From assembly GCA_965249775.1 (NCBI GenBank), contig OZ252253.1, positions 1,798,001 through 1,862,000 on the forward strand: 64,000 nucleotides of DNA, written 5' to 3'. The translations under genes and the position numbers were made by a program. The notes under the pieces were generated by a model. That model did not search any database. It was given only the letters and a program-made list of their open reading frames with translations, and was not told the DNA's origin. Of this stretch, positions 8,690 through 17,969 are shown in pieces; the stretch's first letter is position 1, and each line of letters opens with the position of its first letter. This stretch comes from UBA822 sp965249775. Its GTDB lineage: Bacteria > Gemmatimonadota > Gemmatimonadetes > Longimicrobiales > Gaopeijiaceae.

Positions 8690-10741
8690 TCAACGGACCG
8701 GGAGGTCCACTCGGCCCAAGGACTTGTCCTCGAGTAGCTCGACCGTGAAGGGGGTGACGTATGGCCCGTAGGTCGCCGCATCCGCCTCGAGTGGACGAAC
8801 TTCCAAGGTGTGAACAGGCCCAGCCGTAATCGGATAGCCCACAATAGGAGCGGGGCCGATCTCTTCTTCGTCGATGAAGACCGTCCCCCCCCGGGTTGGA
8901 AGGATGGTGATGGTTCCGAAGGGGGTCACCGCAGCGTTCACAGTGAGACGCTGGGCGGGAGACAGTGTCTCGCGGGTATCGTAGATGGGGATCGTCCAGC
9001 CCTCGGACGTGCCGAGAATCTCGATGCGATGGGCAACCCCCTCTACAACCTCTCGATCCTGGATAGGCGCCGGACCCAACGTGTCCCCGTCAATGACCAC
9101 GATGGTTCGGGGTACAACCGATGCCGGGGTCACCCGTATCGTTAGCCGACCTGGACCACTCGGCCTGACCGGCTGGGGTACGACTCCCACCCTAAAGCCG
9201 AATGTATCAGCGACCATGGGAATCCCCCCCACGTCCGTGATCCCGTCTGCCAGCACGAGTCGGTAGAGCCCGGCACGCATTGGCTCGACCGGATCGACGC
9301 GAAGCGTGCCGTCATCGTCGCCACAGCAAGTCAGCCCCACCGCCACCTGGGTCCCGCTCTCCGCGATGAGCATTACGGTTGTCGAATCCAACGTCTGCGG
9401 ATTCATCGGCTTGCTGAACGTAGCGAACACTGGTCCCGCGCCATCGGCACCCGTCGATCCGTCCGCAGGTTCCGTGCTCGCAAGCACCGGCGGATCCGGC
9501 GGTACTGGCTGCGTCACGAAGGACATGAGATCCTCGGCTGTCCCCGGCCCGCGAGGCGGGCTGATCTCTGCTCCCGACGAAGACCGAAGCGCGCCAGTCA
9601 AGACGATCCGATAGCGCGTCTCGTAGGCAAGCGGTGACAGCGGCATGATGTCGACGGCCAGAGCGTCTCCGGACGCGCTGACCTCGGTGGGGACGAGCGC
9701 TCCTCCCGGGCCGAGGAGCTGGACGCTCGCACTCGTGGCCGTGGCCGGGTTGATGAGTCCTGAGAATCCCACCGTGATAATGCTGTCGATGGCGGCCCCT
9801 CCCTCGATCGCACGATACCCCGGCGATTGAGCGAACACGCCCCGCGTGAAAACGGCCGGAAGCCCCAAGCTCTCGAGAAGCTGATCCGCTTGCGCCTGAA
9901 TACCGCCGAGATTCATGGCGACGGCGGCGCCCCCGGCGACGAGGGCCACACCCACCGCCACCCACCGCTTCCTCGAACGCTGTTTTTCGCCCCTCGATTC
10001 CCTCCGGTCCTTGGTCGGCACGCGCAGAGCCGGTGCGCGTGGCTCCTCGCCAGCCAAGAGCACGACGTACAACTCCATCGGATCGGGTACGCCCTTGAGG
10101 TCCTTCTCGCCGATCGACGAAAACTCATAATGCCGTCTGTGGCGGAGCTGCTGGTACGCAGAGTCCGAGAGGACGACGCCGGCCAAGGGTGCATGCTCCT
10201 CGATGCGTGAGGCGACGTTCACTCCACTCCCGTATACGTCGCCATCCTCACCGAAGACGATGTCCCCGAGATGCACGCCCACCCTCAAGGAAACATTGGA
10301 CTCCTTGACCTCCTCCAGAAGGGGAAACGAGTTCTGTAGGGCGTGGGCCGCACCGACGGCGGAGTCCAAGCTCGAGAACTCCGCGAGCATACCATCTCCA
10401 AGAAACTTCACGACCCGACCACCCTTTTCTCCCACAAGCTTCTTGGAGATACGTTGGAAGGATCGGATCATCGCGAACGCGAGGTCCTCATCGTGAGAAG
10501 ACAGAGCCGTATACCCTGCCACATCCGCAAAGAGGATTGCGGCGAGGCGACGTTCACCACGACTGGCTGGGGCGGGAGCCTCCCGCGGTGAAGCGTCCTC
10601 AGACGAAGCATCCTCAAGTGAAGCGTCCGGAGCCTCTTTGCGTGAAGCCTCTTTGGGCGAAGCGTCGCCAGCTGAAGCGTCAGGTGGATCGCCAGGAGGC
10701 GGATCGTCAGGAGGTCGAGCGTCAGGAGGTTCGGTCATCAA
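8690..10741 (-). CDS. Class III adenylate/guanylate cyclase with extracytoplasmic Ig-like region
   Basis: This is a 683-aa membrane protein with the catalytic domain at the N-terminus. Residues 1-55 are a low-complexity acidic Pro/Ala/Glu/Asp stretch with repeated EAS/DAS units. Residues about 60-240 form the cyclase domain, with both metal Asp residues (FADVAGYT and LGDGML), the adjacent Lys (VVKFLGDG) and the transition-state Asn and Arg (VNVASRIE). One transmembrane helix follows (about 270-292, RWVAVGVALVAGG). The remaining roughly 390 residues look extracytoplasmic: two SbsA/Big_5-like Ig repeats (about 330-520) and a PEGA-like end (about 545-683). All catalytic residues are present. Cyclases usually place the sensor first, so this order is less common. 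ATP versus GTP specificity is not decided. Confidence 0.85.
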   Translation of the reverse strand: MMTEPPDARPPDDPPPGDPPDASAGDASPKEASRKEAPDASLEDASSEDASPREAPAPASRGERRLAAILFADVAGYTALSSHDEDLAFAMIRSFQRISKKLVGEKGGRVVKFLGDGMLAEFSSLDSAVGAAHALQNSFPLLEEVKESNVSLRVGVHLGDIVFGEDGDVYGSGVNVASRIEEHAPLAGVVLSDSAYQQLRHRRHYEFSSIGEKDLKGVPDPMELYVVLLAGEEPRAPALRVPTKDRRESRGEKQRSRKRWVAVGVALVAGGAAVAMNLGGIQAQADQLLESLGLPAVFTRGVFAQSPGYRAIEGGAAIDSIITVGFSGLINPATATSASVQLLGPGGALVPTEVSASGDALAVDIMPLSPLAYETRYRIVLTGALRSSSGAEISPPRGPGTAEDLMSFVTQPVPPDPPVLASTEPADGSTGADGAGPVFATFSKPMNPQTLDSTTVMLIAESGTQVAVGLTCCGDDDGTLRVDPVEPMRAGLYRLVLADGITDVGGIPMVADTFGFRVGVVPQPVRPSGPGRLTIRVTPASVVPRTIVVIDGDTLGPAPIQDREVVEGVAHRIEILGTSEGWTIPIYDTRETLSPAQRLTVNAAVTPFGTITILPTRGGTVFIDEEEIGPAPIVGYPITAGPVHTLEVRPLEADAATYGPYVTPFTVELLEDKSLGRVDLPVR

Positions 10742-10822
10742 TCCGGGCTTCGCTAAGGGGCTCCACCGTAAACATGTGTTGTTGGGAGCCGCTGGGGCAA
10801 GCTTCGTAGCACGTGGACGACC

Positions 10823-13800
10823 TCACCGAATCCTTCTGACGTTCCTGAACACCTCAACCTGTCCCAGGAAGAGGGTGACGCCGTACATGCCGTCCACCCG
10901 TTCGACCATGGCATCAATGTCGAAGAGCGGGTCGAGATCGAGGATCTCGCGATAGGTCGCCACGGCATCCTCGCCGCGACCCGTGTCCTGGTAGGCTCCG
11001 GCGAGCAACGCCCTTGCGATGATCTCCTGCTCGGGCATGAGACCCCCCAGCTCGAGGGCTTCCTCACCGAAACTCCTCAATCCGATGATGTCGCCCTCTT
11101 GCCATAGCCGGAATCCCTCCCCGAGCTTCGCTCGCGTATCTTCACGGGGTGTAAACACGGCGATCGAGTCCTCGTAGGCCAACCGGAGCTCCTCGACCTC
11201 ACTCGGCAAGCCGGCGGCATAGTCCGCCAGGAAGGTGAGTCCCGCCGAGTGCCCCTCTGTATCGCCGTCTTGGAGAGCCCTGAAAATGTCGAGCGTAAGG
11301 GCCACGGTCACAGCGTCCGTGTAGAATCCTGGCTCGGGGCTCGGGTCCAGCAGTTCCCGGAAGTTGGCGAGGGCCTGAACGCCTTGGCCCTGCGATACCC
11401 TGAAGCGAGTCAGCGCCTCGTAGTAGGGCCGCCTACGGTCGCCCGTCACGTACCGAGAGAACACTCCCGTCCATAACTCTATGAGTTCGGTGTCGGCGAG
11501 GGCCAAGGATGCCTGAAACGCCACCCAGTAAAGGTCGGGCTGATTGTCATCGTACGCGGTAATCGTTCCCGCTTGGTCCGCCTCGAGGACCACTGTTGCG
11601 ATCTGGAGCGCACGCCCCGGATTGTCCAAGGCCAGATGTGCCGCGGCTAACCGTCCGAAAAACTCGAATTCCCGATCCGCCTCGATCCGGCCTTGAAGGT
11701 CGTCACCTAAGGATATGACCTCCTCGAACGCCCCGGTTTCGAACGCCGCGGCAAGCGCCAGATTTAGCACCTCCGCGCCCGGTTCACCCGACCGCTCTCT
11801 CAGCGGGATGACCTGGAATGCCAGGCGGGCGTTCTCCAGAGCCGGACCGTGCTGACCCAGCTCCATGTGGGCGAGCGCCATGAGGCGGTGGAGCTCGAAT
11901 CCGCGATCCTCCCCCTCCCAACCCTCGAGCGCTTCCTCGCGGGCGACCGCATCGCCATACCTCCCCAGCTCGATCTCCGTTGAGAACCCGTGCCACTGGA
12001 CCTCTTGTGCTATGTCCGCTGCCAAGCTCAAGACCCCCTGATCGCTCAACGACTCCGCGCTTGTGACAGCGTCCAAAACTTCAGCGTAGGCGTCTCGTTC
12101 GGCGGCTTCCCGCGCCACCCGATGGGCTACCGGGATGGGTTGATCCGACGCACTCGCCGTACCGGCAATGCTCACTGGATCCACGCGAAGCCATCGGTAC
12201 TCGAAATCTTCGTCCAAGACGAGATCGAACGACTCATCCGTCGTGGTGGCCAGCGGTGTGAACGGGCCCTGGCGATCCGTGGCGCCTGAGACCCTGTATC
12301 CCCACGCGTAATCGGAATCGACGGCCTCCCAGGAAAAGGCCGCGGCATCGGCGGACAGTTCGACCTGCAGCGTTTCCAACTCGGGCAAGCGCGCGTCCCA
12401 CCGATAAACCAGAGTTCGCCCCTCCTCGAGGTTAGCGACGTAGACGTTGCCCAGAGCATCCAGCGAAAGGTGCGTCGCCTCTAGCCTCGAGTCGCGTCCG
12501 CCCAACCTGACCAGAACCCGTTCCAGGCTGGAATCCAGGACCGTCACGCGGCTCGTCTCCTTCTCGAGGACGAACAGATTTCCCTGGGCGTCGAATTTGA
12601 TGTCCTGCACGAGACCCGTCAGCCCGGCCGCAACCACCTGGGGAGGACCGTCGGGAAGCGGGATATGCAGGAGGGACAACCCCTCTTCGGACCAGGCGAA
12701 CAAGGAATCGCCCGGAGAAAGAGCAACGCCCCACGCCTCCTGAAGCGGGAAGGAAGCCAGAACCGCGGTCAGATCCTCGCTGAACACCGCGACGCGATGG
12801 TTATCGCGATCTGCGACCACGATTTTCCCGTCGGCGAAAAGCGCTACGCCGACTGGCTTGTTGAGCCGCCGGTCGTCCTCGTAGTCACGGCCGAAGGTTG
12901 CTAGCCCATCGCCATTGCGGGCGTTGAATATGGCGACACGATCTTCGTCCGGCTCCGTAACCACGAGCAACGAATCATTGACGGCCATAGCGCCCGGGGA
13001 CCGCTGGAACCCCATGACCCACGTGTCGGGGCCACTCGTCTCTGGGACCGAATAGGACTGGAACACGTCCCCGAATAGATCCTCATAGAGCACCGACGTA
13101 GCACGCTCCACCCGAAGCCCGCGACTCTCGCCCGAGCCCATGACGAAACGGGCCACACCATCCGCCGCCGGTCCCACCGCTGTGACCGCACCCACCGGAT
13201 CGGGTGGAAGCTGGCTCACGCGGATCGGGTACCCCCACTCCAGCTGCGGCGCATCCCCACCTTCGGCGAGCTCGATGCGCTCCACCTTTCTGAGGTCGCG
13301 ATCCAACACGACCAGATGCCGTTCGGGGGTGAAGGCCACTCCCACCGCCTCACGGAACCCCGCCCTGCCTCGGCCGGGACCGCCATACAGCGCACGGGTC
13401 TGTGTCGCAGCGGGATCGAGAGGCGGCTTCCGCCCCAGAGACGGCCCTGCCTGCCATCCAAGACCACGACCGTACCGGAGCCGTCCACCACGACGGCCGC
13501 GGCTTCCTCGATCGCCCCCAGGGACAGCACTTCGGGGGCGCTCAGACCCTGCCACGGCACGTCTGAAAAGGCGGGCAGCGTGAAGACTGGCGCCCCCCGG
13601 CTCTTGTCCGCGATAAAAATCCGACCGTCTCCGCCGATCGCGATCCCGCTCGGATCCTGGATCAGCTCGCCCAAGCCCACCTGGCGTACGAACGCACCGT
13701 CCCGGGAAAACACGCCGACCGAGCGGTCACCCTTGTCGAGAACATAGACGAACCCGTTCGGACCGAGCGCCAGCGCCACTGGATCATTCAACTGGGATGC

Positions 13801-14196
13801 CCCGCTGTCGCCTCCGGCGATGGCAAACTGTTGTTCGCCTTCCCCGTTGTAGACCAGAACCTGCTTCAACCGCTTGTCGAGGACGTACGCACGCCCAAAC
13901 TCGTCGAATGCGATAGCAACGGGTTCGGCCAGACTCATCGCTCCGTAGGCACGCACCGGAGAACCCGCAGGGTCGAAGACCATCACCTGGCCGCGCTTGT
14001 CCGCGATGTGCAGCGCCCCGTCGGGCGCGACCGCAATGGCAGCCGGATCCACGGGCGATGTCGGACCCGCGGGCGGAAGGTCGAAGGAACCGTCACCGAC
14101 GTAGGTCGCCCTGGCAGCGATTTGGCCGACTGCAGAAGCCGCGTTCAACAGCAGGAGGGCCGAACAGGTAGTCACCGTGCGCAACGCTGCGGTCAT
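10823..14196 (-). CDS. Secreted NHL-repeat / TPR protein, interrupted by one frameshift
   Basis: Two overlapping reading frames make one gene. The first part (14196 to about 13436) has a signal peptide (MTAALRTVTTCSALLLLNAASAVGQ) and NHL beta-propeller repeats such as IAVAPDGALHIADKRGQVMVFD. The second (about 13433 to 10823) continues the NHL repeats, then a fibronectin-III-like segment and a C-terminal TPR region. The frames join at a run of four C (13433-13436 on the plus strand). Restoring one base gives LWGRK across the join and an intact frame of 1,124 residues (3,374 + 1 nt). The error is in a homopolymer, so it may be a sequencing error rather than a true mutation. The ATG at 14196 has AAGGAGA seven nt upstream. 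It heads the run that includes the nucleotide cyclase and the GGDEF-PilZ gene. Function unknown; probably periplasmic or surface binding. Confidence 0.8.
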
Positions 14197-14466
14197 GACC
14201 AACTCTCCTTGTGGCATTCAGGACGTGGTAGTCCGAGGCGGGTCGGACTAAACCTGACCCTCGACACCCTTCTCGAAGCTAAATTCTCCGGTGGGAAACC
14301 GCACGCCTATCGTGTTCCCCTGCAAATTGCGTTCCCGGCCGTTTTTTTTCTGCTGGTCCGACCGACGCGCGCTTTCTTGCTTTTCCGGCCCCGCCGCTAT
14401 TTTCTAGAGCGATGATCTTTGTCGAACTGAATCCCCGGAGCCGCCGCATCATCTCGGCGCCCGCAA

Positions 14467-14937
14467 ATGACATCCGAGACCATCATATCCGATAGCTGCG
14501 TCCCCCGCTCCTTCATCCCTCTGCTGGCATTCGTGTTGATCGTCTCCGCGTGCCAAGAAGTCGAAGCGCCCCAAAGGGCGAGCGACTCTGCGGCAGCCAC
14601 AGACACGGCAGACGCCGGGGAAGTGATCGTGGACATCGATCTCGACGAATACACGGTCTTCATGGACGCCGTTTTGCCGGTGGGGCCAGTGACTCTGAAA
14701 TTCGCGAACCGGGGCTTCGAGGAGCACAACCTCTTGTTCGTCTTGGTCGAATCTGACTCGACGGTCTGGGAGACCGAGAGCCGCTTGAACCCAGGGGAGC
14801 GGCTAACTGTGCAGCTCGAGTTCGAACCGGGCGAGTACAAAGCGGTATGCAATTTTTCCGATCATGAGGACCGGGGCATGCACACGGCTTTCGCTGTCGA
14901 GGAGACGCCTCCACCGGAAGGCGGATCCGAACGCTAG
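14467..14937 (+). CDS. Cupredoxin-like lipoprotein
   Basis: This 156-aa protein has a lipoprotein signal (FVLIVSACQ, lipid-modified Cys29) and one small beta domain. The ligand set of a type 1 copper site is visible: His87 (EEHNLLF), Cys128, His133 and Met138 in VCNFSDHEDRGM. The C-x4-H-x4-M spacing matches plastocyanin/halocyanin-type CNxPxHxxxGM sites. It is probably an envelope electron carrier, or a copper-binding protein if the site is degenerate. The stop overlaps the convergent cobA-hemD gene by 4 nt. A weak -10-like TATTTT lies near 14398, and no clear ribosome binding site is seen. The redox partner is unknown. Confidence 0.7.
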   Translation: MTSETIISDSCVPRSFIPLLAFVLIVSACQEVEAPQRASDSAAATDTADAGEVIVDIDLDEYTVFMDAVLPVGPVTLKFANRGFEEHNLLFVLVESDSTVWETESRLNPGERLTVQLEFEPGEYKAVCNFSDHEDRGMHTAFAVEETPPPEGGSER

Positions 14938-16430
14938 GAAGGCTCCCGAGCATCGGTCATTTCGAGCAGGGACTGGATCATCCCTTCGTCACCATACATC
15001 TCTGGCACCCCGGAAACGCTCAGGCCCGCGGAACGCGCTGCTTCGGCTGTCGTCGGCCCCACACAGAAGATCTGCACGCCATCGCAATCCACTGCGGACG
15101 AAGCCAACGACTTCGCCGCCGAAGGGCTGTACAGGAGAACCGCATCCACCCCCCTTTTGAACGCGTCCAGCGCGGCGTCGTTCGGCGGCTGGAGCAGCGT
15201 GTCGTACACAAGCAGCGTCCGGACTTCCAAACCCGCCTCAGTCAATCCACGGGAGACCTCGTCGACCGCGAGCGTCCCGCACGGGAAGAGCACGCGGTCG
15301 CCACCTTTTGCCTCGACCGCGATCGCTTCCACGAGAGCCTTGGCTCGGTACTGTGGCGGAATCAAGTCGGCGTGGATCCCCGCCCTTTCGAGGCAGGCCG
15401 CGGTCTTCGGACCGACAGCGGCGGTTCGAGCCGTCCCGAAGAAGCGGGCGTCGAGCCCCTGGCGCTCTAGCTGACGTAGGAGTCCCTCGACCCCATGCAT
15501 CGACGTGAACACCATCCAATCATGGTCGGAGCGCGGTTCCGACAGCTCCGCCTCGAGGTACTCGATCCGGATGAGCGGCGAGTCGATCACCTCCGCGCCG
15601 AGTCCCCGAAGCTTCGAAATGACCTGCCGGCTCGCGGAGGACGGACGGGTTACAACCACTCGGCTGCCGGCCAGGGGGCCGAACCCTGGAGACGGCGTGC
15701 TGCCCTCCAGGCGGGGCAACCCGGCGCCCGGGCCCACGATCAGCACCATCGGAGCCCGTAGACCCTCCTCACGGACGAGGCTCGTAATGTCGGCGAGGGT
15801 CCCCCGCACCTGACGCTCCCCAGGGAGCGTCCCCTCTTGAACGACCGCAGCGGGGGTCGCACCGTCGCGGCCTGCGGCCATGAGGCCCTCGGTGACCTCC
15901 TCCAGCAGAGCGCTGCCCATGAGCACGACCGAGGTGTCCAACTTTGCCATCGCGTCGTACGGGAGCTCACGCTCGGGAAGGCCCGTCCCGACGGTCGGCG
16001 TCACCAAACTCACCGTACTCGCTTGTCCGCGCAGCGTGAGCGGGACGCCCGCCCGGGTCGGTACGCCGGTCGCGCTGCTCACACCGGGAACCACCTCACA
16101 GGGGATGCCAGCCAGGTAGCAGGCCTCGATCTCTTCCCACCCCCGGCCATAGACAAAGGGATCGCCGCCCTTCAGGCGAACTACCTCCTTACCGGCTCTG
16201 GCCCGCTCGATCAGAACCTCGTGGATCTGGTCCTGGGGCAGAGTATGCCGGCCGGGCGTCTTGAAGACATCGATCAGCTCGGCATCGGGCCTCGTGAAGG
16301 TCAAGAGCTCGGCGCCGGCGAGCCGATCATACACGACGACGTCGGCGCGCCCGAGAAGCTCGCGGCCACGAACGGTGATTAGCCCCGCGTCTCCGGGTCC
16401 CGCACCGACCAGCCACACCCGACCGGTCAA
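14934..16430 (-). CDS. cobA-hemD: Uroporphyrinogen-III C-methyltransferase / uroporphyrinogen-III synthase fusion
   Basis: The 498-aa fusion has CobA/SUMT residues about 1-245 (VWLVGAGPGDAGL, VVRLKGGDPFVYGRGWEE, PGVSSATGVPTRAGVPLT) and HemD residues about 250-498 (VVVTRPSSASRQVISKL, DWMVFTSMHGVEGLL, LYSPSAAKSL). HemD cyclises hydroxymethylbilane to uroporphyrinogen III, and CobA methylates it twice to precorrin-2 for siroheme. I place the start at a TTG (16430-16428) that overlaps the upstream stop codon and gives MTGRVWLVGAGPGD, the usual family start; a GTG at 16418 is an alternative. The frame is open to 16643, but that extension lies inside the upstream gene and resembles nothing. The fusion serves the adjacent sulfite reductase. 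Confidence 0.9.
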   Translation of the reverse strand: MTGRVWLVGAGPGDAGLITVRGRELLGRADVVVYDRLAGAELLTFTRPDAELIDVFKTPGRHTLPQDQIHEVLIERARAGKEVVRLKGGDPFVYGRGWEEIEACYLAGIPCEVVPGVSSATGVPTRAGVPLTLRGQASTVSLVTPTVGTGLPERELPYDAMAKLDTSVVLMGSALLEEVTEGLMAAGRDGATPAAVVQEGTLPGERQVRGTLADITSLVREEGLRAPMVLIVGPGAGLPRLEGSTPSPGFGPLAGSRVVVTRPSSASRQVISKLRGLGAEVIDSPLIRIEYLEAELSEPRSDHDWMVFTSMHGVEGLLRQLERQGLDARFFGTARTAAVGPKTAACLERAGIHADLIPPQYRAKALVEAIAVEAKGGDRVLFPCGTLAVDEVSRGLTEAGLEVRTLLVYDTLLQPPNDAALDAFKRGVDAVLLYSPSAAKSLASSAVDCDGVQIFCVGPTTAEAARSAGLSVSGVPEMYGDEGMIQSLLEMTDAREPS

Positions 16431-17320
16431 GCCCCCGCTCGCAGCGGTATAGACACGGGCGAGCGCACGCGGCCCCCAGGTTTCCAGCCCGGATGTGGCC
16501 TGGAGACAGAATCGAGCACCGACGTCCCGCGGCCTACCGGCCGAACCCGCGCGTGCCGAGCCCGAAGGCTCGTGCCGAGCGACTCGGGATGCCCAGTGGC
16601 CGAATCCATCGCTTCGAGGGTGAGTGAGGGCAACTCCGGCCACTCCAAGATCGGCGGAAGAACTCTGAGGGTCTCTGTCTCACGGCCGGACTCCGAGGAC
16701 GTTCGAGGTGCGGTCAAGGCATGGGCGAGATCGACGAGCACGTGTGGACCGCCTCCCAAGAGCAAAGGGACCGCCACGACCGGCCGATCACCGAGTGAGG
16801 CGGCGACGTCTACGAGGCGGGGAGATTCATCGAGAAAAGCCGTGAGGACCTCCGTGTGCCGAAGGGCGAAGGCCAGCTCGTCCCGAACCCATCGAGCCGC
16901 ATCCCCACTCGAACGAACCCGTGTCGTGCCATGCCCCACGAGAAGAACGGCCGGATTCAGTCCACGTCGCGTCATGTCAGTCACCGCCTGTACCACCTTG
17001 GTCGCCAAGACGCGCGGGAACGCCTTATGCGTGCCGATCGGAGGGGCGATTACGAACGAATGCGACGGATCCCCCTTCGCCCACTCCTCGGGCAGGCGCC
17101 GCCGGGCATAGTACCCACTGCTTGCCATGATGGGCACCACCAGTGGACCCTGCCCACGCAAATTCCGGGCTGCATCCCGGAAGCTCGGTGTGCCCCTCCA
17201 AAACGCACATCCGAAGTCCACGCCGGGCCTTCGCGCACGCAGGGCGTCGGCCAGCTCCAGGAGCTTCCGATTGGCCTCCGAGCCGTCGCCGGCGCCGTGC
17301 GCCGCGAGAATCACACTCAT
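16427..17320 (-). CDS. cbiX: Sirohydrochlorin chelatase-like protein (CbiX/SirB), tandem domains
   Basis: This 297-aa protein has two CbiX-type half-domains. The first begins MSVILAAHGAGDGSEANRK (putative metal-channel His8), and the second has LLVGHGTTRVRSSGD (about residues 124-138). Chelatases of this family insert Fe2+ (or Co2+) into sirohydrochlorin. Between a siroheme-dependent reductase and CobA-HemD, iron insertion is the natural role. The last 60 residues are Arg/Pro/Ser-rich and unlike the family. The stop overlaps the TTG start of cobA-hemD. No precorrin-2 dehydrogenase domain (CysG/Met8) is seen in this operon, so that step must be encoded elsewhere. Confidence 0.82.
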   Translation of the reverse strand: MSVILAAHGAGDGSEANRKLLELADALRARRPGVDFGCAFWRGTPSFRDAARNLRGQGPLVVPIMASSGYYARRRLPEEWAKGDPSHSFVIAPPIGTHKAFPRVLATKVVQAVTDMTRRGLNPAVLLVGHGTTRVRSSGDAARWVRDELAFALRHTEVLTAFLDESPRLVDVAASLGDRPVVAVPLLLGGGPHVLVDLAHALTAPRTSSESGRETETLRVLPPILEWPELPSLTLEAMDSATGHPESLGTSLRARHARVRPVGRGTSVLDSVSRPHPGWKPGGRVRSPVSIPLRAGA

Positions 17321-17333
17321 GACCCCGTGCCGT

Positions 17334-17969
17334 CTACCCGGCCGCTGAACGAGCTCCGCTGACGAGCTCTTCGAGACTCCATTCCTCGTCGCCCCCCACC
17401 CTCACGTGGACCGTCAGCGGCCCCCGCTCGTGACCGACCCTCTCAAACTCGATCGGGTCTCCGCCGTAGAAGTCCGCCAGAACATTCTCGAGCTCTCTGG
17501 TGACCTCATCGAAGGCGCTCTCGGTCGCCGGTACGGCGAGACGATCCGTAAAACGAAAAACCAGTTCACGCGTCGCAAACCGCACGGGGTTGTCCTTCTC
17601 GGTATCCTGCTCGAGGGCGGCACTGGCCTCGAGCACGCTCACGATCCCCTCCCGCACCTTCTCGGCCAGCGTCCCCGGCCCTCCCCGCTTCAATTCGTAC
17701 TCCAGCCCGATACGGCCACCCGCTTCGTCCGTACGGAGGTGCCATTCGTGCGCGATCAGAACCACTCCGGGTCCTTCGGGAACGTGCGTGTAGTCGTGCA
17801 CGTCGATGAGCGTGCCCGGGACGCGGCCCTCCTGAATCCAACTGTGAAACACGTCGATCATCCTGGCCCGGTCGAACGTCTCCTGATCCTTCACAAAGAC
17901 CTTCACCCCGACCCGTTGGGGCTCCGAGACGACCGGAGACTCGACGTCAGGAGCAGCCTGGCTGCTCAT
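17334..17969 (-). CDS. Unknown protein in the sulfite reductase operon
   Basis: I do not recognise this 211-aa protein. It is soluble, acidic and mixed alpha/beta, with no signal peptide, membrane helix or Cys-rich metal motif. Features include KVFVKDQETFDRARMIDVFHSWIQ near the N-terminus, the aromatic/His segment DVHDYTHVPEGPGVVLIAHEWH (about 57-78), and a middle helical part. The start overlaps the sir stop by four bases (ATGA), and the chelatase starts 14 nt after its end, so it is translated with siroheme/sulfite reductase genes. A role in handling sulfite reductase or siroheme is inference from position only. Confidence 0.75.
   Translation of the reverse strand: MSSQAAPDVESPVVSEPQRVGVKVFVKDQETFDRARMIDVFHSWIQEGRVPGTLIDVHDYTHVPEGPGVVLIAHEWHLRTDEAGGRIGLEYELKRGGPGTLAEKVREGIVSVLEASAALEQDTEKDNPVRFATRELVFRFTDRLAVPATESAFDEVTRELENVLADFYGGDPIEFERVGHERGPLTVHVRVGGDEEWSLEELVSGARSAAG

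Noticed and set aside
16431..16643. N-terminal extension of cobA-hemD in the open frame
   Set aside because: It overlaps the chelatase gene and resembles no CobA; the TTG at 16430 gives the family start.
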